64,000 nucleotides of DNA. Origin: Variovorax sp. Root318D1 (lineage in GTDB: Bacteria > Pseudomonadota > Gammaproteobacteria > Burkholderiales > Burkholderiaceae_C). Shown one piece after another: positions 9,453 to 17,223 of the stretch. Positions within the stretch are counted from its first letter, which is position 1. Every line of letters starts with the position of its first letter. The stretch covers positions 376,927 through 440,926 of the forward strand of contig NZ_LMCQ01000024.1 in NCBI RefSeq assembly GCF_001424835.1, given 5' to 3'. Below the pieces are notes generated by a model. The model was given only the letters and a program-made list of their open reading frames with translations. It was not told the origin of the DNA and made no database searches. Made by a program: the position numbers and the translations under genes.

Positions 9453-10192
9453 TGTTCCTGTCCGCCGCCATCCGCCGCCGCCCGGAATTTCGCGCGGGCA
9501 TGCGCGATATGTCGTCGGCCGCGCTGGGCATCGGCGCCTGGGGCCTGATGACGGGCGTGGCCATGGTCAAGTCGAACATGAGCGTGCTCGAGTCGGTGGC
9601 CATGACGCTCTTGGTCTACGCCGGCAGCTCCCAGCTTGCGGCCATTCCGCTGCTGTTCGCGGGCGCGCCCGCCTGGGTGATCTTGGCCACGGGCTTTTGC
9701 GTCAACCTGCGCTTCGTGGTGTTCAGCCTGCACCTGCGGCCCTACCTGATGCACATGCCGCGCTGGCGCCGCATGACGCACGGCTATCTCACGGCCGACC
9801 TTAGCTACGCCCTCTTCACAAGAAAATACCCCCATCCGCCGCTCGTCGGCGATGAGCAGAAGGCTCAGGAGGCCTACCTCACCGGCAACTACTTCGTGAC
9901 CTGGTGCTCCTGGATGGGAATGAGCCTCCTGGGCATCGCACTGGCCAATTTCATTCCGCAGAACTGGGGACTCGGCTTTGCTGGCGTGCTGAGCCTGGTG
10001 GCGATCGTCTGCTCGATGGCGACCACGCGGCTGCGTGTGCTGGCCGCGCTGATTGCCAGCGTCACCGCCGTGGCCGCCTATGCCCTGCCGCTCAAGCTCA
10101 ACATCGTGGTGGCCATCGGCGTGGCGGTGCTGCTGTGCTTCTGGCTCGAAAAGCAGTTCGGGCTCGACCCCGACGCGGAGGACGACAAGTGA
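9452..10192 (+). CDS. azlC: AzlC family branched-chain amino acid exporter, large subunit
   Basis: A 246-residue inner-membrane protein of the AzlC family, the large subunit of a two-component exporter implicated in branched-chain amino acid efflux in other bacteria. It shows the family features LLVYAGSSQLAAIPLL and NLRFVVFSLHL in the membrane region and several further hydrophobic segments. Its ATG overlaps the fmt stop codon by one base, and azlD overlaps its own stop, so fmt-azlC-azlD are probably co-translated. The actual substrate cannot be read from the sequence. Confidence 0.88.
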   Translation: MFLSAAIRRRPEFRAGMRDMSSAALGIGAWGLMTGVAMVKSNMSVLESVAMTLLVYAGSSQLAAIPLLFAGAPAWVILATGFCVNLRFVVFSLHLRPYLMHMPRWRRMTHGYLTADLSYALFTRKYPHPPLVGDEQKAQEAYLTGNYFVTWCSWMGMSLLGIALANFIPQNWGLGFAGVLSLVAIVCSMATTRLRVLAALIASVTAVAAYALPLKLNIVVAIGVAVLLCFWLEKQFGLDPDAEDDK

Positions 10193-10527
10193 GCGCGACC
10201 ACCGACTGGTGGACCCTGGGCGTGATCGTCGGCCTGGCCGCGGTCACCGTGCTCACCCGCTGCTTCTTTTTCATTCTCGACCGGCCCTGGGGCCTGCCCG
10301 AGTGGGCGCATCGCGCCTTGCACTACGCACCGGCCGCCGCGCTCGCGGGCGTGATCGCACCCGAGATCGTGATGACCCAGGGCCACCTCATCACCACGCT
10401 GCACGACGCCCGCCTGTACGCCGCAGTGGTCGGCGCCGCTTACTACTACTGGCGGCGCGGCGTGTTCGGCACGATGCTGGCGGGCATGGCGGTGTACCTG
10501 CCCTTGCACCTGGGGCTCGGCTGGTAG
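10189..10527 (+). CDS. azlD: AzlD family branched-chain amino acid exporter, small subunit
   Basis: A 112-residue protein with about four membrane helices (GVIVGLAAVTVLTRCFFFIL near the N-terminus), matching AzlD in size and position immediately after azlC. The start is a GTG at 10189 overlapping the azlC stop by four bases; the frame is open far upstream, but the longer reading overlaps azlC entirely. It would form the exporter together with AzlC. A GC-rich repeat-like region follows before the convergent binding-protein gene. Confidence 0.85.
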   Translation: MSATTDWWTLGVIVGLAAVTVLTRCFFFILDRPWGLPEWAHRALHYAPAAALAGVIAPEIVMTQGHLITTLHDARLYAAVVGAAYYYWRRGVFGTMLAGMAVYLPLHLGLGW

Positions 10528-10540
10528 CCGGCGGCCGCCG

Positions 10541-10622
10541 CCGGGCCGCCCCAAGGCGGGCCGCGCCTCCCCCTCGGGGGGTGGAGTTACACGCAGCGAA
10601 GCGGAATGAAAAGCCGGGGGGC
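10541..10622. repeat. GC-rich inverted-repeat element between convergent genes
   Basis: The 99-base gap between azlD and the convergent binding-protein gene holds nested GC-rich hairpins: GGCCGCC paired with GGCGGGCC around 10544-10562, and CCCCCTCGGGGGG at 10569-10581, followed by an AAGCGGAATGAAAAGCC-type tail. From memory this resembles interspersed repeats common between genes in Comamonadaceae chromosomes. It could also act as a bidirectional terminator. Only one copy is seen in this window. Confidence 0.45.
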
Positions 10623-10626
10623 TCTT

Positions 10627-11604
10627 TCAATCCAGTTTCACGCCGGCGGCCTGGATGATCTTGCCCCAGCGCTCGCTTTCGGCGCGCGAGAGCTTGTAGA
10701 ACTCCTGCGGCGTGCCCGGAAGTGGCTCGAAGCCGAATTCCGCGAACAGTTTCGCCACCTTCGGTGCCTTCATCGCCTTGTGCAGTTCGCCGTTGATGCG
10801 CGCCACCGCGTCGGGCGGCATGCCGGCCGGGCCAATCAGGCCGTGGAAGGCATAAGCATTGACATCGTTGAAGCCGGCTTCCATGAAGGTCGGCACGTCG
10901 GGCAGTGCGCTGGCGCGCTGCGGCAGCGCGATCGCGAGCACGCGCACCTTGCCCGCCTTGATGATCGGCAGGCCCGAAGCCAGGTCGAGCATCATCGTCG
11001 GCACCTGGCCGCCCATCACGTCGGTCATGGCGGGCGCGGCGCCCTTGTAGGGCACGTGCGTGATGTTGACCCCCGCCTTCTGCTTGAAGAGCTCCATCGC
11101 CATGTGGTGCGGCGAGCCGTTGCCCGGCGAGGCGTAGCTCACCTTCTCCGGGTTGGCCTTCACGTAGCGCACGAACTCGGCCACGTTCTTCGCGGGAAAG
11201 TCGGGGTGCACGACCAGCGCCACCGGAAAGCGGCCGATGGTGCCGATGTACGTGAAATCGCTCGCGGGCTTGTAGGGCAGCTTGGCGAACATGTGCTCGT
11301 TGAAGAGCAGCGCCGCGTTCTCGGCCTGCATGATCGTGTAGCCGTCGGGCTTGGCCTGCATCAGCACCGACACGCCGATGTTGGTGGATGCGCCCGGCCG
11401 GTTGTCAATGATCAGCGGCTGCCCGAGCGATGGCTGCATCGCCTCCGCCAGCGCCCGCGCAAGGTTGTCGGTACCGCCGCCGGCCACGTAGGGCACGATC
11501 CATTTCACGGGCTGGCTCGGGTAGGCCGCCGGCTGCTGCGCGGATGCAAAGGGGCTGGCGGCCAGCGCGAGGGCTGCGGCCAGGAGGGGAAGGAAGCGTT
11601 TCAT
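10627..11604 (-). CDS. Bug-type periplasmic solute-binding protein (tripartite tricarboxylate transporter receptor family)
   Basis: A 325-residue periplasmic binding protein of the Bug/TctC family, very expanded in Burkholderiales. The ATG at 11604 gives a signal peptide (MKRFLPLLAAALALA, cleavage likely after ASA), then the family signature PVKWIVPYVAGGGTDNLAR and later VPYKGAAPAM. Such proteins capture small organic acids for TctAB-like permeases or for signalling; no permease is encoded nearby, so the protein may be an orphan receptor. It is the last gene of the leftward catabolic cluster, 41 bases after the MBL-fold gene, which suggests its ligand is the substrate or an intermediate of that pathway (inference). 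Confidence 0.9.
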   Translation of the reverse strand: MKRFLPLLAAALALAASPFASAQQPAAYPSQPVKWIVPYVAGGGTDNLARALAEAMQPSLGQPLIIDNRPGASTNIGVSVLMQAKPDGYTIMQAENAALLFNEHMFAKLPYKPASDFTYIGTIGRFPVALVVHPDFPAKNVAEFVRYVKANPEKVSYASPGNGSPHHMAMELFKQKAGVNITHVPYKGAAPAMTDVMGGQVPTMMLDLASGLPIIKAGKVRVLAIALPQRASALPDVPTFMEAGFNDVNAYAFHGLIGPAGMPPDAVARINGELHKAMKAPKVAKLFAEFGFEPLPGTPQEFYKLSRAESERWGKIIQAAGVKLD

Positions 11605-11645
11605 CGTCTTTTGTCTCCGTTGCTTGTCTTGAAATCGTTCGCGGG

Positions 11646-12623
11646 TCAATCGCCGCGGAGCGTCTGCCAGAGCTCGCGGTCGCGCTCCGCTGTCCACACC
11701 ACGGGATGCTCGATGCCGCGCAGCTCGTCATAGGCGCGCGATACGTCGAAGGGCAGCACGTGCTGGAACACGGGCCAGGTGCCGAAGCGCGGCGCCATCG
11801 CTGCCTCTGCTCGCGCGAAGCAGTCCTTGAGCGTTTCGCCTGCGTCAATGCCGGCCTTCACGCTGCCCAGCAACGTCCCGAGAAACGCCTTGGTGAGCCC
11901 GATGGCCTCGGCGCAAGCGGCTTCGTCCTGCAGCACCGCGCCGCGTCCCGGCACCAGCACGCGCGGCTTCAGCGCAAGGACGGCGTCGAGCGTGCCGGCC
12001 CAGTCGCCGATGTAGGCATCGCCCGCATACACGCCGCAGTGGTTCTCCACCACGTCGCCCGAAAACAGCACGCCGCAGTCGGGCAGCCACGCCACCGTAT
12101 CGCCGCTCGAATGGCCGCGGCCCAGTGCCATCAAGCGAAGCTCACGGCCGAGGCCCGGGCGCGGGCCGAGCCACAGGCTCATCTCGCGCTCGAAGCTCAT
12201 CGTCGGGAACGTGAGGCCCGGAATCTCTTCCACGCCCGCGAACAGGCGCGGAAAGCGGCCGACCTCCGAATCGAAATCGGCCTGTCCGCGCGTGCGGATC
12301 CAGTCGAGCGTGCCGTTGCTGGCGACGATGGCCTCGACCTCGTCGAAGGCACTGGCGCCCATCACGCGCACCGCGTGGTAGTGCGTAAGCACGATGGTCT
12401 TGATGGGCTTGTCGGTCACCGTGCGGATGGCGGCGAGAAAGTCGCGCGCCATGCGCGGTGTGGGGCGCGTGTCGATCAGCACCACCTGCTCGTCGCCGAC
12501 GACGAAGCCGCAGTTCGGATCGAAATCGCTGATGTAGCCGTACACGCCGGGCGCGAGTTCCCGGAGTCGAGGCTTCTGCTCGCGCGTGTCGGAGGCAGAG
12601 GCGAAGGAGACGTTGGCGTTCAT
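11646..12623 (-). CDS. MBL-fold hydrolase with incomplete metal-binding motif
   Basis: A 325-residue cytoplasmic protein with the metallo-beta-lactamase fold. The usual THxHxDH motif reads LTHYHAVRVMGA: H81 and H83 are present, but the following Asp and His are V85 and R86. H171 (GRGHSSGD) and D190 (FSGD) are present, while the usual PGHG is PGRG. Ligands for one metal site remain and those for the second appear lost, so a mononuclear enzyme or altered chemistry is likely (inference). The start is the ATG at 12623, which overlaps the stop of the DUF2783 gene. It belongs to the catabolic operon that starts at 16139; its substrate is unknown. Confidence 0.8.
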   Translation of the reverse strand: MNANVSFASASDTREQKPRLRELAPGVYGYISDFDPNCGFVVGDEQVVLIDTRPTPRMARDFLAAIRTVTDKPIKTIVLTHYHAVRVMGASAFDEVEAIVASNGTLDWIRTRGQADFDSEVGRFPRLFAGVEEIPGLTFPTMSFEREMSLWLGPRPGLGRELRLMALGRGHSSGDTVAWLPDCGVLFSGDVVENHCGVYAGDAYIGDWAGTLDAVLALKPRVLVPGRGAVLQDEAACAEAIGLTKAFLGTLLGSVKAGIDAGETLKDCFARAEAAMAPRFGTWPVFQHVLPFDVSRAYDELRGIEHPVVWTAERDRELWQTLRGD

Positions 12624-12823
12624 GGGGCTTTGCTTGTTGGGGAGTCTTCGGCCGCCGCACGGATGCAGGCCAGCAGCACGTCCTGGTCGCCGCACTGGTT
12701 GGCCAGCAGCAGCACAATGCGGGCGTTGAGATCGGCGCTCTGCGCGCCGTCCAGGCCTTCATGCGCGGCGAGCAAGGCCGCGTAGAAACCGTCGGGGTCG
12801 GGGATGCGGGGCTCGGTGATCAT
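12620..12823 (-). CDS. DUF2783 family small protein
   Basis: A 67-residue acidic protein that I recognise as DUF2783 from the pattern FYAALLAAHEGLDGAQSADLN followed by ARIVLLLANQCGD. This family is usually encoded next to FAD-dependent aromatic hydroxylases, as here. It has no signal peptide, membrane segment or catalytic motif and may be an accessory or regulatory subunit (inference). Its ATG overlaps the stop of the upstream monooxygenase gene by four bases (ATGA), and its own stop overlaps the start of the MBL-fold gene, so the three are translationally coupled. Confidence 0.8.
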   Translation of the reverse strand: MITEPRIPDPDGFYAALLAAHEGLDGAQSADLNARIVLLLANQCGDQDVLLACIRAAAEDSPTSKAP

Positions 12824-14469
12824 GGGGTGGTGTCCTGGGCAAGGGCCGTGCGCAACGCAGCCGCGATCGCATCGGGCGAGGCGTGCGCGAGCAATGCGGC
12901 GCGGTAGGCATCGGGGCGCACGAGCGCGAAGCTACCCGCCTCGCGAAGACCCAGGTGGCTGGTGAGCCGGTCGTCGGCCTGCAGCGCCGGCAGGCCGCTG
13001 TCGCCCCCGATGGTCAGCAACTGAAAGGGAAGCGAGGCGGTCGCTGCCAATGCCGCTTCAGCTTCGGCGCGTGTCGGTGCTAGCCATAGCCCAATGCACC
13101 GCGTGCCCTCGGCCAGCAATTGCATCAGCGTCGTCTCGCGCCCATCGGCCCAGCGCAGCGGCAGGTTCTGCACGGTGCGCCCACCCTCGGGCAATTGGGG
13201 CGCGGACGGATAGTCGTTGGCGACCGACATGCGGCCGGTGTTCACCAGCGCCCGCGCGAACGGGTGGCGCGCAGCCAGCGCCACCACGGCGCGGCGCAGC
13301 GTGTGCTCGGCCGGCGAACGCGGCGCGAGGAAGCGCGCCGAGCGGCTCGTCACTTCGAGGTTCTGCCTTGCCGCGGGCTGGCGTTCGGCGTCGTAGCTGT
13401 CGAGCAGCGCATCGCCGGCCTGCCCTTGCAGGGCCAGCGCGAGCTTCCAGCCGAGGTTTGCGGCGTCCTGGATGCCGCTGTTGCCTCCGCGGGCGCCGAA
13501 GGGGCTCACCACGTGCGCGGCATCGCCGATGAAGAACACCTGGCCGTGGCGGAAGCTGTCGAGCAGATGGTCGCGGTAGCCATATGGGCCGATCCACACG
13601 AACTCGAACTCCACGTCCGGCCCGAGCTGCTGGCGCAGCCGCGCGCCCGCCACTTCGGGCTGGCTGATGGTGGCCGTGTCGCAGTCCTCGGGCATCTGGT
13701 AGTCGATGCGCCACACGCCGTCGGCCATCAGGTGCTGCCACACGCCGCGGCCTTCGTTGAAGGGGGCGTCGACCCAGGTCCATCGTTCGACCGGCAACGG
13801 CTTCTTGAAGCGCACGTCGCTGATGCACCAGCGGTCGGTGCTGCGTGACGAGTGCGCATCGATGCCGAGCTGCGTGCGGATCGGGCTGTTGGCGCCCGTG
13901 GCGTCGATCAGCCGGTCGGCCTCGATCGTGTAGCGGCCCGCGGGTGTCTCGACGTCGATGCGCACGCCGTCGCCGAGGGGCTCCACGCGCGTCACCCGGC
14001 TCTTCCACCGCAGGTCGGTGAGCCCGAGTTCGAGAATGCGCTCGACCAGGAACCACTCGAGATAGAACTGCTGCAGGTTGATGAACGGCGGCTGCCTGGA
14101 GACGCTGTTCGCCTGCAGGTTGAAGTTGTAGACCTCCTGTTCGCCCGAGAAGGTGCGCCCGAACGACCACGTCACGCCCTTGGCCGCGATGCGCTCGTAG
14201 ATGCCCAGGCGCTCGAAAATCTCAAGGCTCTTCTGCGCATAGCAGATGCCTCGCGACGAGGCGCCGCGCACGCCGACGGTGTCGTCTTCGTCCAGCAGCA
14301 CGGCGCGCACGCCGCGTTGCGCCAGGTCGCAGGCCAGCGTGAGGCCCGAGGGCCCGGCGCCGACGATCACGATCGGGTGCCGGACGATTCGGGGGCTGCC
14401 CAATTCGGGCGGCGGCGTGAAGGGCCAGCTCGGAAGCTCGTAGGCCGGCGCAAATGCAAAGCTTTCCAT
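12820..14469 (-). CDS. FAD-dependent aromatic hydroxylase (group A flavoprotein monooxygenase)
   Basis: A 549-residue flavoprotein of the PobA/MhpA superfamily, which hydroxylates phenolic rings with NAD(P)H and oxygen. The dinucleotide-binding motif GAGPSGL lies at residues 37-43, and the second FAD motif (GDAAHVVSPFGARGGNSGIQ) at about residue 305. The C-terminal 150 residues look like the thioredoxin-like tail seen in MhpA-type enzymes. The start is the ATG at 14469, seven bases after the hydrolase gene; the frame is open further upstream but would overlap that gene. With the adjacent ring-cleavage-like VOC protein and the hydrolase it suggests an aromatic meta-cleavage route; the substrate is not evident. 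Confidence 0.88.
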   Translation of the reverse strand: MESFAFAPAYELPSWPFTPPPELGSPRIVRHPIVIVGAGPSGLTLACDLAQRGVRAVLLDEDDTVGVRGASSRGICYAQKSLEIFERLGIYERIAAKGVTWSFGRTFSGEQEVYNFNLQANSVSRQPPFINLQQFYLEWFLVERILELGLTDLRWKSRVTRVEPLGDGVRIDVETPAGRYTIEADRLIDATGANSPIRTQLGIDAHSSRSTDRWCISDVRFKKPLPVERWTWVDAPFNEGRGVWQHLMADGVWRIDYQMPEDCDTATISQPEVAGARLRQQLGPDVEFEFVWIGPYGYRDHLLDSFRHGQVFFIGDAAHVVSPFGARGGNSGIQDAANLGWKLALALQGQAGDALLDSYDAERQPAARQNLEVTSRSARFLAPRSPAEHTLRRAVVALAARHPFARALVNTGRMSVANDYPSAPQLPEGGRTVQNLPLRWADGRETTLMQLLAEGTRCIGLWLAPTRAEAEAALAATASLPFQLLTIGGDSGLPALQADDRLTSHLGLREAGSFALVRPDAYRAALLAHASPDAIAAALRTALAQDTTP

Positions 14470-14476
14470 GTTTCTT

Positions 14477-15598
14477 CTACAGCGCGTGGGCGAATTCGGC
14501 GATCGCATCCGCCGCCTTGGGCACCAGCTCGGGTTGGCCCGCGAGATAGTGGTTGCCGCCCACGATGTCGACGTTGCGGATGCGCGCGCCGCCGGCGGCC
14601 AGCCACGCATCGCGCGTGCTCGGAAAGGTCGACTGGTCGCCCGTGTAGGTCAGCAGCAGCTTGGGCACCGTGGTGCGCGCGAGGTTGGTGGGCCCGTCGG
14701 CCTGCGAGCGCGACGACCATTGCGAAAGAAAGGCCGTGAGCGAGGTGGTGCGCCCCATCGCGTTGGCCGAATAGTTCACCTGCCGCGCATCGCCCCACAC
14801 GCTGCCCGGCAGGCGGTCGTTGGCGTCGAGCGAAAGATCGACGCAGCGCGGATCGGCGTGCGTGCGGTAGACGATGAAGGCCTGGTCGCGCGGAGCGCCC
14901 GGCGTGTTCCGAAGCAATGCGAGGCGTTCGACGCACCATTGCTCGATGCGATTGAGCCGTGCCTTCTGCGCCGCGCTGAACCGCGCCAGAAATTCGGCGT
15001 CGTAGGGCACGCGGTGGCGCGGGTCATACATGTCGAGCTCGGGGTCCACCGAAAGCGGGTCGTGCTCGTCGGTGACAGAGGGATCGATCCAGTCGCGCAT
15101 CAGCCGCGTGCGGCCCAGGTGCGCGGCGCACAGCGCAATGCCGTCCACCGGCGGCAGGTCGCTCGGGTGCAGGTGGGTCGGGTCGCCATCGGGCAGGTGC
15201 GTGGCCGTGAGCTTCTCGGCCTGCGCCTGGTAGAGGCTCGCGAGCGCCGCGCCGCCCGAGTTGCCGATGAGAAACACCTTTTCGTAGCCGGCCGCGCGCA
15301 GGTACTGCACGCCGGCGCCCAGGTCCTGGATGGCGCGCTCCATCAAGAGCACCGTGTCGTTGCCCACGTAGCGCGAGTTCAATCCCATGCAGCAGATGCC
15401 GCGCTCCGCCAGCGGGCCGATCAGGTAGTGGCCCATGAAGTTGCTGGTCGGGTGCATCACGATGGCCGCGATCTTTTTCGGCCCCAGCGGCGCGCGAAAC
15501 GCGCCGTAGATGCGCGGGCGCAGCATCTGCAGGCCCGACTGGCTTTCCAGGGCCGCTCCGGGTTTCACATCGATGACGGCGAGTTGCAGTTCAGACAT
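14477..15598 (-). CDS. Alpha/beta hydrolase of the catabolic operon
   Basis: A 373-residue cytoplasmic alpha/beta-hydrolase-like protein. The nucleophile elbow is GNSGG at residues 112-116 (S114), and a C-terminal NHYLAGQ provides the likely catalytic His. In an operon with an FAD hydroxylase and a VOC dioxygenase its expected job is hydrolysis of a ring-cleavage product or of an ester/amide substrate (inference). The ATG at 15598 overlaps the end of the upstream VOC gene by eight bases. It differs from typical MhpC-type enzymes in its greater length and large insert between about residues 120 and 300, so the exact substrate class is open. Confidence 0.75.
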   Translation of the reverse strand: MSELQLAVIDVKPGAALESQSGLQMLRPRIYGAFRAPLGPKKIAAIVMHPTSNFMGHYLIGPLAERGICCMGLNSRYVGNDTVLLMERAIQDLGAGVQYLRAAGYEKVFLIGNSGGAALASLYQAQAEKLTATHLPDGDPTHLHPSDLPPVDGIALCAAHLGRTRLMRDWIDPSVTDEHDPLSVDPELDMYDPRHRVPYDAEFLARFSAAQKARLNRIEQWCVERLALLRNTPGAPRDQAFIVYRTHADPRCVDLSLDANDRLPGSVWGDARQVNYSANAMGRTTSLTAFLSQWSSRSQADGPTNLARTTVPKLLLTYTGDQSTFPSTRDAWLAAGGARIRNVDIVGGNHYLAGQPELVPKAADAIAEFAHAL

Positions 15599-16139
15599 TC
15601 GCATCGCCTTTCGCTGCACGAAGCTCCGCCTTGCGTGCGGTCCACGCATCGAGGTCCGCGCGGGCGCGCCGCGCATGCGCATCCATCTCGGCCTGCGGCA
15701 CGGTCGGCGTGGTGAGTTCCACGCGGATGCCGTTGGGGTCGAAGAAATAGATCGACTCGATGATGTGATGGTCGGTCACGCCCAGCACTTCCACGCCCGC
15801 GCCTTCGAGCCGCGTCTTGGCGGCGAGCAGGTCGTCCACCGAGTCGACCCGCAGCGCAATATGGTTCACCCATGCGGGCGTGTTGGGCGAAGGCAGTGCG
15901 GCAACGTCGTCGCCCAGGTCGAAGAAGGCGATGTACGAGCCATCGCGCATCTGAAAAAAGATGTGCACGTAGGGGCAGTACTCGCCCGTGCTCGGCACGT
16001 GGTCGCTCTTGATGACGTGGGCGAGCGGCAGGCCCAGCAGGTCCTCGTAGAAGCGGCGGGTTTCCTCGCTGTCGCGGCAGCGCCAGGCGAAATGATGCAG
16101 CCCGCGAACTGGCGGGGCCGCGTTGGCAGTCGTCGGCAT
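15591..16139 (-). CDS. VOC-superfamily protein, one-module extradiol dioxygenase/glyoxalase type
   Basis: A 182-residue protein of the vicinal-oxygen-chelate superfamily. It has a paired beta-alpha-beta-beta-beta arrangement with probable metal ligands H16 (GLHHFAWR), H93 (VNHIALRV) and E141 (GIRVELTT). Classical extradiol dioxygenases such as BphC have two such modules and about 300 residues, so this is a short, one-module form. It is the first gene of the leftward operon 16139-10627, and the ATG at 16139 faces the LysR gene across 85 bases. Ring cleavage or lyase/isomerase activity on an aromatic intermediate are both possible. Confidence 0.8.
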   Translation of the reverse strand: MPTTANAAPPVRGLHHFAWRCRDSEETRRFYEDLLGLPLAHVIKSDHVPSTGEYCPYVHIFFQMRDGSYIAFFDLGDDVAALPSPNTPAWVNHIALRVDSVDDLLAAKTRLEGAGVEVLGVTDHHIIESIYFFDPNGIRVELTTPTVPQAEMDAHARRARADLDAWTARKAELRAAKGDANV

Positions 16140-16200
16140 GGCTTGTCTCCGGTAAGCCGTGATTGGGCGATGCCGCGTCTTATGATGCAATCGAAATTAA

Positions 16201-16216
16201 TTCATCCATTGATGAA
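16201..16216. promoter_or_regulatory. Perfect inverted repeat in the divergent LysR/VOC promoter region
   Basis: TTCATC-CATT-GATGAA, a perfect 6-base inverted repeat with a 4-base spacer, lies 8 bases upstream of the LysR-gene ATG and within the shared, locally AT-rich 85-base promoter region. LysR-type proteins commonly bind such dyads upstream of their target and of their own gene. This is the best candidate operator for control of the catabolic operon; the exact T-N11-A form is not met. Confidence 0.5.
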
Positions 16217-16224
16217 ATAACCAT

Positions 16225-17133
16225 ATGAATCTAACCCTGCGCCAGTTGCGCGCCTTCGCGGCCGTGGCCGAAACCGGCAGCTTCACTGCCGCGGCGCAGC
16301 AGCTGCACCTCACGCAGTCGGCGCTCAGCGTGCTGGTGCGCGAACTCGAGCGTGAAATGGGCGTCCAGCTGCTCGACCGCCACACGCGCCGCGTGCAGCT
16401 CTCGGAAGCCGGCCGCGAGTTCCTGCCTTCGGTGCACCGCCTGCTCGGCGACCTCACGACCGCGGTGGCCGGCGTGACGGATTTGCGTGACAAGAAGAAA
16501 GGTGTGTTGCGTCTTGCAGCGCCCCAACTCATGGCCTGCACGCTGATGCCGCGCGTGATTGCGGTCTACCGCCAGGCCTATCCCGATGTCGACGTGCGCC
16601 TGGCCGACACGCTGCCGGAGCACCTGCTGGCCGGCGTGATGGCCGGCGACGTGGAGCTTGCGGTGGGGCAGGACGTGGCGGTGGATGCCGCCATCGAGCG
16701 CCGCACCCTCTTGCGCGACCGGCACTGGCTGATCTGCCCGCCCGGCCATGCCTTTGCCAAGCGCCGCAAGGTGCGCTGGCACGAGCTCGAGCCCTACACC
16801 TTCATCGCGCCCACGCGGGACTTCCGCCAGCGCGTGCTGCCCGAACTGGCGCCCGCGGAGCGCGACTACATGCTGCGCCCGGCCACGCAGGAGGTGTCGT
16901 ACATGACCACGGCGCTCGGCATGGTGGCCTCGGGCCTGGGCCTCACCGTGTGCCCGACCTATTCGGCGCCGCTGGTGCGCGCCCACGGCCTGCAAATGGT
17001 GCGGCTCGAGTCGCCCGACTTCCACCGCGAGGTCTGCGTTTACAGCGCCGCGCGGCGCACCCTCTCGCCCGCCGCCGCGAGCTTTGTCGAGGTCCTCGAG
17101 CGCTTTGCGCGAGAGCAGCAAAAAGGCGCCTGA
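16225..17133 (+). CDS. LysR-type transcriptional regulator
   Basis: A 302-residue regulator with the N-terminal winged helix-turn-helix (MNLTLRQLRAFAAVAETGSF, then TAAAQQLHLTQSALS) and a C-terminal co-inducer domain of usual length. It is divergent from the VOC-hydrolase-hydroxylase operon, the standard arrangement in which a LysR protein controls the neighbouring catabolic genes in response to a pathway metabolite. The ATG at 16225 follows the palindrome at 16201-16216. The effector is unknown. It is followed by pgk on the same strand after a 90-base gap, which is unrelated in function. Confidence 0.92.
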   Translation: MNLTLRQLRAFAAVAETGSFTAAAQQLHLTQSALSVLVRELEREMGVQLLDRHTRRVQLSEAGREFLPSVHRLLGDLTTAVAGVTDLRDKKKGVLRLAAPQLMACTLMPRVIAVYRQAYPDVDVRLADTLPEHLLAGVMAGDVELAVGQDVAVDAAIERRTLLRDRHWLICPPGHAFAKRRKVRWHELEPYTFIAPTRDFRQRVLPELAPAERDYMLRPATQEVSYMTTALGMVASGLGLTVCPTYSAPLVRAHGLQMVRLESPDFHREVCVYSAARRTLSPAAASFVEVLERFAREQQKGA

Positions 17134-17223
17134 AAAGCATCGGCGTGCGGCATCACGCGGGTAGGGCCGCCGCGGAGCGAAACCTACAATGCAGGCGACT
17201 TGTCTTCCACCACTTCCAGATCC

